A stretch of DNA of 64,000 bases from Corynebacterium sp. SCR221107 (GCF_027886475.1 NZ_CP115670.1:930001-994000), one strand, 5' to 3'; positions 8,562 to 17,028 are shown, numbered from the stretch's first letter. The notes: generated by a model not told the origin, from the letters alone. Numbers and translations are program-made.

Positions 8562-9473
8562 TTAAAGCGTGCTCGACAGCTGTGCCAGGCGGATAGCCGC
8601 GTCGATCTCGGCCTGCGAAGGCATCGGGATGTTGGCCAGTTCTGCGGGCACGGCGGAAGAAAGACCCTGCAGCGCGCTGAGGTCCAGGGTGATGGCGCCG
8701 GTGTTCGTGTTAATAACGGGCGCTGTGGCGTTCGTGCCCGTCGTGGCCTGGCCGGGGGTCCACTGACCCCAATCGGTAGCGTAGACGTTGTTGACGTCTA
8801 CGGGGACACCGTCGACGGTGGCCTGGTAACCGGCCTTCTGATGGATGGTGGTGCGGGGGTGGATCATGCCATTGGATCCCCAGTCATGCTGCCAGAAGAA
8901 GCTGCCCAGGCCGTCTTGGATGCACCATTCGATGGTGCTGTAGTTGCCGTAGACGCCCATCTGATACCCCGCGGCGGCAAGAGCCAAGTTAAACGCCTGC
9001 AGGTAAGGTTTGATCAGGCTTTGGTACTGCGCCTGGGTGGGGTTGTCGTCGATAGCGACGTAGATGGGTCGGTTCTTCGGTCCCCCTGCTGCCTGGTGGA
9101 TGGCGATTGCCTGCGGGGCGTGGGTTGCGGCGCCTGCGGCACCCTGCTTCCAGTCGGCGGTGTCTTCCTTGCCGTACTGGTAAATGGAGGCGGTGGCAAG
9201 TCCGACGGCCGCGTTGGCGGTGGTCTCCGCCAAGGTGACAGGCTTGCCGAGCATCCAGGAGGCGCGGGCCTTGGAGACGTAGCGCACGGCCCCTAGGTGA
9301 CCAGCGTTTTTGATTGCCTGTGCCGAAGGCACGCCGGCGGAAAAGTCGATGACTGTGCCGAGGATGGGGCCCCGCGCGTGCGCGCGGGGCGCGTTCATGG
9401 TTCCGAGCAGCATTCCGCCGCCTAGGGCGAGGGCGGATGCCTGTAGGAAGCGGCGTCGGTTAAGTGTTGTCAC
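8562..9473 (-). CDS. Tat-exported DUF1906 (glycoside-hydrolase-like TIM-barrel) protein, Rv2525c-like
   Basis: A 303-residue protein beginning MTTLNRRRFLQASALALGG, a clear twin-arginine signal with an Ala-rich cleavage region near residue 33, so it is exported folded. The body (DFSAGVPSAQAIKNAGHLGAVRYVS, IYVAIDDNPTQAQYQSLIKPYLQAF, GVYGNYSTIEWCIQDGLGSFFWQHDW, and VDVNNVYATDWGQW) is that of DUF1906 proteins such as M. tuberculosis Rv2525c, which resemble lysozyme-type hydrolases. A roughly 70-residue helical tail follows a Thr/Asn linker. Cell-wall glycan binding or cleavage is the likely role, but no substrate is proven. Confidence 0.85.
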   Translation of the reverse strand: MTTLNRRRFLQASALALGGGMLLGTMNAPRAHARGPILGTVIDFSAGVPSAQAIKNAGHLGAVRYVSKARASWMLGKPVTLAETTANAAVGLATASIYQYGKEDTADWKQGAAGAATHAPQAIAIHQAAGGPKNRPIYVAIDDNPTQAQYQSLIKPYLQAFNLALAAAGYQMGVYGNYSTIEWCIQDGLGSFFWQHDWGSNGMIHPRTTIHQKAGYQATVDGVPVDVNNVYATDWGQWTPGQATTGTNATAPVINTNTGAITLDLSALQGLSSAVPAELANIPMPSQAEIDAAIRLAQLSSTL

Positions 9474-9831
9474 GTCTCGTTGAACCTCTCTGGCGGATCA
9501 TTAAGGGTAGGTCCCGAACCTTTCATCCGGGTGCGACTCGAAGCAAAACAACATAACAATACTTGCATCACTTCAGCCACAATTGGAACAAGCGTAACAC
9601 CTGAAATGCTTACTTTCTATTGCCTTAGGGTGACTTATCCATAACCCAAAGGTAAAGAAAATAAAAAAAGGCTCAAGAATCCCCAAAAATCAGTCGATCC
9701 TTAATCAGACTCAGACCGAATGAGAAAACCCCTCAGGCAAAGGCCCAAGGGGAGTATCCGCGACAGATGGGGTGGAACTTCTAACGGGTGCTGCGTGTGA
9801 ACCTAGGTGAAGGTCGATGCAGCGTGCGCCA
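9474..9831. other. intergenic region between DUF1906 and antiporter genes
   Basis: A 358-base AT-rich interval. It should contain the promoter of the DUF1906 gene on the minus strand. The antiporter terminator lies within it. I see no further gene. Confidence 0.5.
9722..9752 (-). terminator. terminator downstream of the CPA2 antiporter
   Basis: On the minus strand, CCCC(TT)GGGC closes on GCCTGAGGGG (arms 9743-9752 and 9729-9738) and is followed by TTTTCTC. It lies about 80 bases beyond the antiporter stop. Confidence 0.7.
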
Positions 9832-11160
9832 CTAGTCCTGGGGATCGGCGGTGACTTGCGCGGCTGGTTTGAGAAGGGCAGCGATGAGCGGAAAGAGCAG
9901 GACCGTCGCGGCGCCAGCCGCCACCATTACTGAAGCGAAGTCGGCGGAGACGATCTCAGATTGCACAGCAATGTCAGTCACCGCGACGATGATAGGCAAC
10001 GCCGTTGCCGAGTACAGGGCAAGCTGCATCCGCTCACGCCAATCGCCAAGGCCTGAGCCGGTGTCTAGGAACTGCTCGCGCAGGAAGATCGGCAGGCCTC
10101 GGACGATGAAGATGACGGGTACCAGTAGGATCAACAATCCCGGGCGTTCCGCGACGGCCTCGGGGTTGATTCCCATGCCTGAGGCGATGAAAAAGACCGG
10201 GATTAACAAGCCGTAACCTACCACATCGAGACGCTGCTCCATTGCGGTTTGGTAGTTCTGGGGGATGAGCTGCCGGAGAATGAATCCGGCGGCGAAGGCG
10301 CCCAGGACCACATCGAGTTCGAAGACGGCGGCAACGGCCATGAGGATTGCCAGCATCCATAGCACCATGCGCACGATCGTCTGGTTGGTGGAACCCGCGC
10401 CGTCGAGCATTGCCTTGGCCGTCCATGGCAACAAGGCCTGCACGGTCTTAGGCACCAGCGCGACCACTACAGCGATGGCGCCAAAAGCGAACAGCACCGC
10501 CGCCGTCATCCACGTGGCGCGGCTAGAAAGGAACAAGGCCATCGCCAAGATGGGGGCGATCTCACCGATGGCGCCATGGATGAGCAGGGAGGAACCCACG
10601 CGGGTTTGCAGCATTCCCTGCTGTTTCATGATGGGCATGAGCGTGCCCACGGCCGTGGACGTGGTGGCAATTGCCAAAACGATGGCGGTGGGGGAGTCGT
10701 CGAAACCCGTCAGCAAAAACGCGCCCGCAAAGCTCAAAAGCGCACAGATCACCCACGTGTTTACCCCTTTGCGCGCCTGTTTGCCACGCAAGGAATCCGG
10801 ATCGATCTCGTAACCGGCCAAAAGAAAGAGTATGCCCAGGCCCAAGTCTTTGACAAGTACCACACCGCCTTCCGGGCTTGCCAGATCGAAGGCGTTCGGC
10901 CCTATGAGGAATCCACACGCGATCAGGACGACGGTGGCGGGGATGCGTTTGCCGGTGGCATAGGAGACGATGGGGGCGAACACTGCGCAGGCCATGATCC
11001 ATGCGAAGGACACCAAGAGGGAAATATCAACGTTTCCGGCCGCAAGAACCGTCACCGTTGCGGCATTCTCACCGCCAGCGTTACTAGCAACGTCGGCAAC
11101 AGTGATAATGTGCTCGATCGACGGTGGAGTACCCGTGGCGGCAAAGTCGGCGAATGGCAT
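9832..11160 (-). CDS. CPA2-family monovalent cation:proton antiporter
   Basis: A 442-residue polytopic membrane protein of the Kef/NapA type with about 12-13 hydrophobic segments. Recognisable parts are PIVSYATGKRIPATVVLIACGFLIGPNAFDL, the GLGILFLLAGYEID segment, TTSTAVGTLMPIMKQQGML, and the conserved VLGAFAAGFILRQLIP helix. It lacks the cytoplasmic TrkA-N domain found on many KefB/KefC proteins, so it is a transporter core only. It would exchange Na+ or K+ for H+. The start ATG at 11160 has no strong ribosome-binding site. Ion specificity is unknown. Confidence 0.85.
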   Translation of the reverse strand: MPFADFAATGTPPSIEHIITVADVASNAGGENAATVTVLAAGNVDISLLVSFAWIMACAVFAPIVSYATGKRIPATVVLIACGFLIGPNAFDLASPEGGVVLVKDLGLGILFLLAGYEIDPDSLRGKQARKGVNTWVICALLSFAGAFLLTGFDDSPTAIVLAIATTSTAVGTLMPIMKQQGMLQTRVGSSLLIHGAIGEIAPILAMALFLSSRATWMTAAVLFAFGAIAVVVALVPKTVQALLPWTAKAMLDGAGSTNQTIVRMVLWMLAILMAVAAVFELDVVLGAFAAGFILRQLIPQNYQTAMEQRLDVVGYGLLIPVFFIASGMGINPEAVAERPGLLILLVPVIFIVRGLPIFLREQFLDTGSGLGDWRERMQLALYSATALPIIVAVTDIAVQSEIVSADFASVMVAAGAATVLLFPLIAALLKPAAQVTADPQD

Positions 11161-12251
11161 GCATCCATCTTAAAGGTGGGCACCTATCGAGCTATCGGTT
11201 ACCTGTGGTTGTGCGCCATTGCTTTACGACGAAAACGTGGCCGATCGCATGAGGGAGTACATGCCCTCGGTTTGTTCCTCTGGGGCTGCCTGCAAGGAGC
11301 TAGTCAGGCGTGAGTGCAAGCGTTGGGACACCTGCTTTATGAGAGAACACGAAAACTGCGCAACCCGGACCAGGCCGGATTGCTGCGCGCTGCGCGAGAT
11401 CGTGTCACGCTTTTTTGGATCCGTGTTATCGAAGATTTCGACTATTCAACCCGCCTAGCTTTGCGCAATTTGCTCATTAATACTTTCCTTCTTCAAACTG
11501 ATCCAGAAAGAGATCCAGCCCACTCCGAGAACTCTGTGAGTTGCTCGGGCGGGCTGAACGATTAACACCAGTCTAACCACACAAGGGGGTATGAGCAAGA
11601 TGGATCGCTGATATGAATTGGTCACATCTCGAATTGGATCCATTAAGGTGACAACGCTAGGGCCGGGTTGCGCAGCGGTTCAACCAAGAACTCGCTAACC
11701 TAATCGTGTCCTCGTAGTCAAAGGCACATCCAACCTTGGGTGCAGTCACCTACCCGTCATTCGACTTCAGATTGATTGCCATCGTAGCTGCGCCTGCAAG
11801 CGCCCTGATAGTTTCGTCAATGCGTCCGCAGGAAACTAGCCCTCAACAGTCTAGGTAGGTCCTTCGAGGTCATGAATGATGAATCCGGGTAGTAGCCACT
11901 TCCCGTTTGGTAGCGAATAGATGATTTGTCTTTGCGAATTCAGCCGGATTCACAGCTTTACCTTATGCGTGAACCCTCCTCGACTGAGATCGTGAACCTT
12001 GGCGACTTAATCCCATTCCTCGTTGCTCCTGCGTGGTCCGCTGAGAAAACAGCCTAGGTTAGCAGGTGAGACCAGACGGTTATTCTCACTCCGCCAAATT
12101 CATGATGCGTGGTTCCATCGAGTTCGTGGAGTAGCGGACGGGCATTTTTCCTTAAAGCTCCAAGGATCGAAAGCCCACGAGACAGCAAAATGAGCAAAAT
12201 TCTCGTCACGTTTACTCACGATGGCGAGGAATTTTTAAGTAGGCTGAGTTT
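11161..12251. other. 1.1 kb gene-poor region next to tRNA-Arg
   Basis: No convincing gene is visible. The frame 11314-11565 encodes 83 residues with a helical-looking middle (RKLRNPDQAGLLRAARDRVTL) from a GTG without a ribosome-binding site; a second frame 11219-11458 overlaps it. All three frames of both strands are closed many times after 11600. It could be a decayed insertion beside the tRNA gene, but I recognise no integrase, transposase or duplicated tRNA end. Confidence 0.4.
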
Positions 12252-12276
12252 TGTAAAGAGTCTGGGACTCTTTTCG
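12252..12276 (-). terminator. terminator of tRNA-Arg
   Basis: AAAGAGTC at 12255-12262 pairs with GACTCTTT at 12266-12273 across a three-base loop, sixteen bases past the tRNA 3' end in its direction of transcription. Confidence 0.75.
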
Positions 12277-12291
12277 TAATTCAACCGAAAG

Positions 12292-12364
12292 TGCCCCAGA
12301 CTGGAATCGAACCAGCGACACCGGCTTTAGGAGAGCCGTGCTCTATCCACTGAGCTACTAGGGC
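12292..12364 (-). tRNA. tRNA-Arg (anticodon CCT)
   Basis: The reverse complement folds as a standard 73-nt cloverleaf. The acceptor stem is GCCCTAG with CTGGGGC, the D stem GCTC/GAGC, the anticodon stem CGGCT/AGCCG enclosing CTCCTAA (anticodon CCT), and the T arm carries TTCGATT. The discriminator base is A and the terminal CCA is not encoded. It reads AGG arginine codons. Confidence 0.95.
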
Positions 12365-12702
12365 AACGCATCGTAGGCGTTTTGTCGTGGTGCGGTGATC
12401 GTCGGAAAGCAGTATGGAATGCGAAACCAACGAAAAGCGGCGACAAAAATGAATGCCTGAATGCGTTAGATAGATTACCCCAACGAATCTCGCTAGTGCC
12501 AAACCGGTCGCCGTTAACGACGTTTTACATGCAAAAACTTCTGTCTATGGGCATAGACAGTGCCGGAACCTCGAGCAAGGGGGCGGTGGGGGGAGTGCAG
12601 TTTATTCGTATCTGCCCGCAAAACCTCGCGCCCGCGCCTATGCTGGATAGGGAGTACAACGGATAACTATCGCTTTCCCCAAACACTCAAGAGGAGAAAA
12701 CT
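12365..12702. other. intergenic region upstream of the small acidic protein
   Basis: A 338-base interval with no gene. It contains a 20-base palindrome (listed separately) and an AT-rich segment near 12640-12680 that should hold the promoter of the 12703 gene. AAGAGGAG near 12690-12697 is that gene's ribosome-binding site. Confidence 0.5.
12541..12560. promoter_or_regulatory. perfect 9-bp palindrome, candidate operator
   Basis: CTGTCTATG at 12541-12549 is perfectly inverted at 12552-12560 around GG. It is short and symmetric with no U-tract, so a protein-binding site is more likely than a terminator. It lies about 140 bases upstream of the 12703 gene and could also act on the tRNA promoter side. 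Confidence 0.45.
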
Positions 12703-12981
12703 ATGGCAGAACTTCAGCCTATTTTTAATGACGTTGAGCGCAAGGCAGTTGCAGCTGTTGTCACCGATCATGATGGCAACTCTGTGCTCGCGCTCGAGCT
12801 GCTCGCCGAAGACGGCTCCACCACTCGTCTGCTCACCTTGAACAAGTTCGACGCCAAGCAGCTTTCCGCAGCTTGTGACCGTTACGTTCACCAGCAGCAG
12901 TCCATCGATTACTCCAACGTCAACACCCTGCTGACCGAGATCGACCGCGTCGAGCTCCTCGGTGAGGATGATGACGACTAA
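12703..12981 (+). CDS. small acidic conserved hypothetical protein
   Basis: A 92-residue soluble protein with no signal or membrane segment and an acidic end (LLGEDDDD). The body (VERKAVAAVVTDHDGNSVLALELLAEDGSTTRLLTLNKFDAKQLSAACDRYVHQQQ) reads as a compact alpha/beta domain. I do not recognise a family. AAGAGGAG lies seven bases before the ATG and coding character is good, so the gene is real. It overlaps the start of cobF by 14 bases, indicating translational coupling. The function may relate to cobF or be coincidental. Confidence 0.75.
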   Translation: MAELQPIFNDVERKAVAAVVTDHDGNSVLALELLAEDGSTTRLLTLNKFDAKQLSAACDRYVHQQQSIDYSNVNTLLTEIDRVELLGEDDDD

Positions 12982-13735
12982 AGTGCGCACGCTCCATGTA
13001 ATTGGAATTGGCGCCGGAAGCCCCGAGTTTTTGACCCTTCAGGCAATCTCGGGGCTTTCTGCTGCCGATTGCGTTCTCGCCCTCGACAAAGGCGATGCCA
13101 AAGCAGATCTCTTGGCTTTGCGCCAGCACATCGTTGATACTCACGCGCCGGGAACGCCCATCATTACGGTCGTGGATCCGCCGAGGGATCGCAACCCGGT
13201 CGACTACGATGCCGAGGTGCGTCGCTGGCATGCGAAGCGTGCTCACCTTTTGGCCCAGGCCATTCGCGAGAATTCCGCTGAGGATGGCCACGTGGCTTTT
13301 CTCGTTTGGGGAGACCCCTCGCTGTATGATTCCAGCCTGCGCATCATCGACAACATGCGTCAGCACGACGATCTCGCGTGCGAGGTAGTGGTCACCCCTG
13401 GCGTTACCGCCATTCAGGTGCTCACCGCGGCCCACGGCATCCTGCTCAACCGCATCGGTGAGGCCATTCACATCACCACAGGCCGGAATTTGCCCGAGAC
13501 CTCGCCCAAGGATCGCCGCAATTGTGTGGTGATGCTCGATGGCGCGGATGCCTGGAATAGGGGATATACCGACAACACCTACATATGGTGGGGTGCTTTC
13601 CTCGGGACGGCGCAGCAAGTCTTGCGCGAAGGGTTCGTCAAAGACATCGGGCACGAGCTTGCCGAACTCAAAAAGGCACTGCGGGTCGAGCACGGCTGGA
13701 TCATGGATACCTATCTCTTGCGTGAGCTTGACTAG
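12968..13735 (+). CDS. cobF: precorrin-6A synthase (deacetylating)-like SAM methyltransferase
   Basis: About 255 residues of the tetrapyrrole methylase fold. HVIGIGAGSPEFLTLQA is the N-terminal SAM/substrate loop. FLVWGDPSLYDSSLRII is the conserved GxP signature, followed by VVVTPGVTAIQVLTAAHGILLNRIGEAIHITTGR. CobF methylates C1 of precorrin-5 and releases acetate in aerobic cobalamin synthesis. The frame opens with GTG at 12962, then ATG at 12968 and 12971; all lie inside the preceding gene and GGTGAGG precedes the ATGs. No other cobalamin gene is in the window, so its role here as an isolated methyltransferase is unclear. Confidence 0.87.
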   Translation: MMTTKVRTLHVIGIGAGSPEFLTLQAISGLSAADCVLALDKGDAKADLLALRQHIVDTHAPGTPIITVVDPPRDRNPVDYDAEVRRWHAKRAHLLAQAIRENSAEDGHVAFLVWGDPSLYDSSLRIIDNMRQHDDLACEVVVTPGVTAIQVLTAAHGILLNRIGEAIHITTGRNLPETSPKDRRNCVVMLDGADAWNRGYTDNTYIWWGAFLGTAQQVLREGFVKDIGHELAELKKALRVEHGWIMDTYLLRELD

Positions 13736-13744
13736 GACCTTCTG

Positions 13745-13780
13745 GGCGGTGTGCCGTCGGTATAGCTTCCGTACACCGCA
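13745..13780 (+). terminator. hairpin after cobF
   Basis: GCGGTGT at 13746-13752 pairs with ACACCGC at 13773-13779, ten bases after the cobF stop. It has no clear U-tract. Confidence 0.5.
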
Positions 13781-13817
13781 GGTCGAAGGCTTTGCACGTG
13801 GCAGTCAAACGGCATGA

Positions 13818-13910
13818 AACGCCTCGCCCGGTGTCCCGGAGAACCTAGAATGCGGTGAGTATCGCAGTGGCGGCTCACCAGGTATGTTCCGAGGCGCGGT
13901 GCGAGGCGTT
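13818..13910. other. 93-nt nested hairpin element, possible structured RNA
   Basis: A long self-complementary element in the cobF-mrx1 gap. The outer arms are AACGCCTCGC at 13818-13827 with GCGAGGCGTT at 13901-13910. Inside lie CCG 13828-13830 with CGG 13897-13899, CGGA 13837-13840 with TCCG 13888-13891, ACCT 13843-13846 with AGGT 13880-13883, and GGTGAG 13854-13859 with CTCACC 13874-13879. These give about 27 nested base pairs. There is no terminal T run on either strand. It could be a non-coding RNA, a leader or terminator for mrx1 (minus) or cobF (plus), or a repeat element; direction is not determined. Confidence 0.45.
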
Positions 13911-14057
13911 GTCGGTCCTGCAGCAGTGCTGCATTCTTAAGAAAACAGCATGACCAGTGGTTATGGAGCATTGTGCTGGGCTTTGAGAGGACGAGCTTTG
14001 AATCCCAACGCGAAACCTTAAGGAGGGATGCACTAAGGGGGAGCTCACCTTGTCCCT

Positions 14058-14324
14058 TTAGGAGCCTTGGAGCTCCTCAAGCTTGCGTCCCACGGCTGCC
14101 GCGCGGGGATTGGTCATGGTCGTGCCGTCGGAGTAGCGCACGGTGGGGACCACGCGGTTGCCGTCGTTGACGGATTTTACCCATTCCGAGTCGGCCTCGG
14201 CGTTGGGTCCGTTGTCGACATCGACAAGCTCATAAGGGATGTGTTGTTGATCAAGGTCGCGGATGAGGCGCTGGCAAAAGGGGCACCAGTCGGCGGCGTA
14301 GACAGTTACGTGTGCATTGGTCAT
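14058..14324 (-). CDS. mrx1: mycoredoxin (glutaredoxin-like mycothiol-dependent redoxin)
   Basis: An 88-residue thioredoxin-fold protein with the glutaredoxin-type active site Cys-Pro-Phe-Cys at residues 14-17 (WCPFC) and a cis-Pro region VVPTVRYSDGTTMTNP. Mycoredoxin-1 reduces mixed disulfides between proteins and mycothiol in actinobacteria. The open frame runs to 14390, but the ATG at 14324 gives the normal family start (MTNAHVTVYAADWC). The gene precedes thyA-folA-cysQ in the same arrangement I recall around C. glutamicum mrx1. A stem overlapping its stop (about 14033-14062) could aid termination. Confidence 0.9.
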   Translation of the reverse strand: MTNAHVTVYAADWCPFCQRLIRDLDQQHIPYELVDVDNGPNAEADSEWVKSVNDGNRVVPTVRYSDGTTMTNPRAAAVGRKLEELQGS

Positions 14325-14473
14325 GTGCCCATTGTGGTAGCTTGCCGACAATTCAAGCAAATGTGGACCCCTCAACGATGAAGTACACACAGGTGTGAGG
14401 TGAGTGCTGAATTTTCCAGCAGCGAATGTCTAGACCTCATGCCAGCCCCGGCGGGACGTGACGTAGAAAATGT

Positions 14474-14511
14474 TCAAAAAGCAGGGCAAGCAGCTGGTGG
14501 GCTTGCCCTTG
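14474..14511 (-). terminator. terminator of the thyA-folA operon
   Basis: AGGGCAAGC at 14483-14491 pairs perfectly with GCTTGCCCT at 14501-14509. On the minus strand the hairpin is followed by GCTTTTTG, twenty bases after the folA stop. Confidence 0.85.
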
Positions 14512-14531
14512 TCACTGAGGCGCTGGTTGTC

Positions 14532-15047
14532 TCACACGCGGTGGTACCACTGGAATCGGTAGCGCAGCGGCATGGGGCCGTGGGCGCGATACTTCTCGTG
14601 CAGGTGGCCCTTGTCCGATACCAGCCAATCGGTTTGCTCCCGCAGTTGAAAGCCCTCCAAGCGTGGTGCGTAGACGGCCTTGTCGCCGAGAGCGTCGGCA
14701 AGCGTTGCATCCACCAGCGTCACAACTACCTCGTCGGTATGCGGAAGCGTTGCGGCATACACTTGCCCGCCGCCCATGACCCAGCCGTCGAAGCTATCGG
14801 GCAGCTGCGCTAACACGCGTGCGCCCTGCGACCATTGTCCGGCTGGGCGGGTGGATACCACGACGTTCTCGCGATCCCGCAAAGGGCGAAAACGCTGCGG
14901 GATCGACTCCCACGTCGAACGCCCCATGAGAACCGGCTCGCCCACGGTCGTGCGCTTGAAATGCGCGAGGTCCTCGGGTAGATACCACGGCATGTCGGTG
15001 CCGTCGCCGATGATACCGTCACGGGATTGCGCCCAAATTGCACGCAT
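14532..15047 (-). CDS. folA: dihydrofolate reductase
   Basis: A 171-residue enzyme reducing dihydrofolate to tetrahydrofolate with NADPH. Typical features are the opening strand AIWAQSRDGIIGDGTDMPWYLPEDLAHFKRTT (Trp and the active-site acid in PEDLAHFK), VLMGRSTWESIPQRFRPLRDRENVVVST, and WVMGGGQVYAATLP. Length is normal. Its ATG sits on the last bases of thyA (one-base contact), so translation is coupled. Together with ThyA it closes the dihydrofolate cycle, as thyA produces the dihydrofolate that this enzyme recycles. Confidence 0.96.
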   Translation of the reverse strand: MRAIWAQSRDGIIGDGTDMPWYLPEDLAHFKRTTVGEPVLMGRSTWESIPQRFRPLRDRENVVVSTRPAGQWSQGARVLAQLPDSFDGWVMGGGQVYAATLPHTDEVVVTLVDATLADALGDKAVYAPRLEGFQLREQTDWLVSDKGHLHEKYRAHGPMPLRYRFQWYHRV

Positions 15048-15856
15048 TAAACGGCAACCTCGGCGCGAATTGATGGATGTGGGTCGTATCCCACGATCTC
15101 GATGTCCTCGAAGGTGTAGGCATCGATGCTCTCGGCCTTGCGCAGCTTGAGCTGCGGGTAGGGGCGGGGGGTGCGCGAAAGCTGCAGCTCTACCTGCTCA
15201 CGGTGGTTGTCATAGATGTGGCAATCACCGCCGGTCCAGATGAATTCGCCTACCTCCAGCCCCGCCTGCTGGGCCAGCATGTGCGTCAACAGGGCGTAGG
15301 AGGCGATGTTGAATGGAACCCCAAGGAACATGTCCGCCGAGCGTTGGTAGAGCTGGCACGACAGCTTGCCATCGACCACATACAGCTGGAAGAGGAGATG
15401 GCAGGGAGGAAGTGCCATGTTGGATAGCTCCGAGACATTCCACGCGCTGACAATGTTGCGGCGGGAATTGGGGTTGGTCTTCAGCGTTTCAATTGCCTGG
15501 GCAATCTGATCGACGTGCTGGCCATCAGGAGTAGGCCAGGAACGCCACTGCACGCCGTAGATAGGGCCGAGCTCACCGTCTTCGTCCGCCCACTCGTCCC
15601 AAATGGTCACGCCGTTGTCGTGCAGGAACTTCACGTTCGAATCGCCACGCAGGAACCACAAAAGCTCACCCACGATGGACTTGAGGTGAAGTTTCTTGGT
15701 GGTGATCAACGGGAAGGAATCGTGAAGGGCAAAGCGCATCTGGGCGCCGAAAAGACTGGTTGTGCCGGTGCCGGTGCGGTCGTCCTTGTGGGCACCATCG
15801 GCCAAAATCCGGCGCAGGAGATCTTCATATGGTGTAGCGATTGCAGATGCAGACAT
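15047..15856 (-). CDS. thyA: thymidylate synthase
   Basis: A 269-residue enzyme converting dUMP and methylenetetrahydrofolate to dTMP. Signature elements are [17 protein letters not shown], the [21 protein letters not shown] region, the catalytic cysteine in [31 protein letters not shown], and the C-terminal [10 protein letters not shown]. It is complete and of normal length. It is followed without a gap by folA, a common bacterial pair. An in-frame ATG also exists at 15860 just upstream; 15856 gives [14 protein letters not shown]. Confidence 0.97.
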   Translation of the reverse strand: MSASAIATPYEDLLRRILADGAHKDDRTGTGTTSLFGAQMRFALHDSFPLITTKKLHLKSIVGELLWFLRGDSNVKFLHDNGVTIWDEWADEDGELGPIYGVQWRSWPTPDGQHVDQIAQAIETLKTNPNSRRNIVSAWNVSELSNMALPPCHLLFQLYVVDGKLSCQLYQRSADMFLGVPFNIASYALLTHMLAQQAGLEVGEFIWTGGDCHIYDNHREQVELQLSRTPRPYPQLKLRKAESIDAYTFEDIEIVGYDPHPSIRAEVAV

Positions 15857-16234
15857 GCATACCAGTGTCCACCAGCAACTGCCATGCTTTCAAGTCGAAT
15901 CCCCGCCCAACAGCTGTGCCAGCCGGTAGGCGTCGGCAAGCGCGAAGAAAGCGCACACAAGAGGCGACCGCGGGAAGATAAAAAAGCCAACGTGGCAGAC
16001 CGAAAAAGCCCCATGCGCATCGAGCGAGCACGAATCGAGCAAAGCCCGAACGATGAGAGCCACTCGTATGGGCTTTGTGTGCGCGGAGGCGACGCCTTCG
16101 TGCGTGCCGAGGTGGATTGCTGTAATAAAAGACAAAAGTTCGCACCTCGTGCGCAGCAGAAGCAATCACCATCGAGACCGTGCTGGGCGGCTACCGCGCA
16201 ATGATGACGAGGCTGCCTGCAGCGGGAAGCCAGG
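15857..16234. other. 378-base interval between thyA and cysQ
   Basis: No supported gene. Overlapping minus-strand frames exist (for example 15890-16165, 91 codons) but lack ribosome-binding sites and family features. One GCTTGCCGACG copy is present at 15931-15941 on the minus strand. The interval probably holds the thyA promoter. Confidence 0.4.
15931..15941 (-). repeat. GCTTGCCGACG repeat copy, intergenic
   Basis: Intergenic copy of the over-represented 11-mer, on the minus strand upstream of thyA. Confidence 0.5.
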
Positions 16235-16993
16235 TTAGTAAGAACCGTTTTCCTCGCGGAACTTCGCGGCCAGCTCCAGAATCTCATCGGCCAGCTCAGG
16301 GCGGCAGATAAGGATGTCCGGTAGATAGGTGTCTTTGTTGTTATAAAGCAGGGGGCTGCCGTCCAGGCGCGAGCAGTGCAGGCCCGCGGCCATGCAAACG
16401 CCCACTGGTGCGGCTGAGTCCCACTCGTACTGGCCACCGGCGTGAATGTAGGCATCGTAATCGCCCAACAGTACGTGCATGGCCTTCGCACCAGCAGAGC
16501 CCAGCGATTCAGTGCCGAAGCCGAGCTTTTCAGCGATGTGGATGGCTACCGCCGGCGGGCGGTTATGAGACAGTGCAATCTTGTTGGCGAATGGGCCGGT
16601 CACCGCGCGGGCCTCGCTGGAATGGAAGACCACACCGAGGTCGGGAAGGCCAACCGAGGCATGGGTAGGAACACCATTTTCCACCAGCGCGATGTGCACA
16701 GCCCAGTCCTGACGGCCGGTGGCAAACTCCTTGGTGCCATCAAGGGGATCGATGATCCACACGCGCTCCTTGCCGAGGCGCTCTGGGTTGTCGGCAGCCT
16801 CCTCGGAGAGGAAGCCATCATCGGGGCGGTGCTGCTCTAGAACTCGGGCGATCCAATTCTGGGCAAGATCGTCACCAGCGTCACCCAAGGCGCGACCGCG
16901 CAACACGCCAACGTTTCGGACGCCCTTGAGGATCTCACCGGTTCCCTGTGCAAGGCGCTTGGTCAAAGTTGCATCGTCAAACTGTGCAGTCAT
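16235..16993 (-). CDS. cysQ: CysQ-type 3'-phosphoadenosine phosphatase / inositol-monophosphatase family protein
   Basis: A 252-residue Mg2+-dependent, Li+-sensitive type phosphatase. The metal-binding motifs are visible: EEAADN near residue 64, WIIDPLDGTKEF near residue 79, and EWDSAAPVG near residue 190. CysQ removes the 3'-phosphate from PAP or PAPS and so balances sulfate assimilation; inositol phosphates are alternative substrates in this family. It is transcribed in the thyA direction and divergently from lhr, with only about 35 bases between the two starts, so the promoters must be very compact. Confidence 0.88.
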   Translation of the reverse strand: MTAQFDDATLTKRLAQGTGEILKGVRNVGVLRGRALGDAGDDLAQNWIARVLEQHRPDDGFLSEEAADNPERLGKERVWIIDPLDGTKEFATGRQDWAVHIALVENGVPTHASVGLPDLGVVFHSSEARAVTGPFANKIALSHNRPPAVAIHIAEKLGFGTESLGSAGAKAMHVLLGDYDAYIHAGGQYEWDSAAPVGVCMAAGLHCSRLDGSPLLYNNKDTYLPDILICRPELADEILELAAKFREENGSY

Positions 16994-17028
16994 AACACCA
17001 GAGTCTAGTTGTTTGATTGAATAAGGAC

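Noticed and set aside
11161..12364. Genomic island inserted at tRNA-Arg
   Set aside because: No duplicated tRNA 3' end and no integrase or mobility gene could be found; only an empty stretch is seen.
13736..14057. Cobalamin riboswitch near cobF
   Set aside because: The minus strand contains a GCCACTG-like string, but the ordered B12-box elements are missing and the element lies downstream of cobF, not in its leader.
15825..16172. Minus-strand frames upstream of thyA (91-115 codons)
   Set aside because: They overlap the thyA start or each other and show no family features or ribosome-binding sites; judged chance frames.
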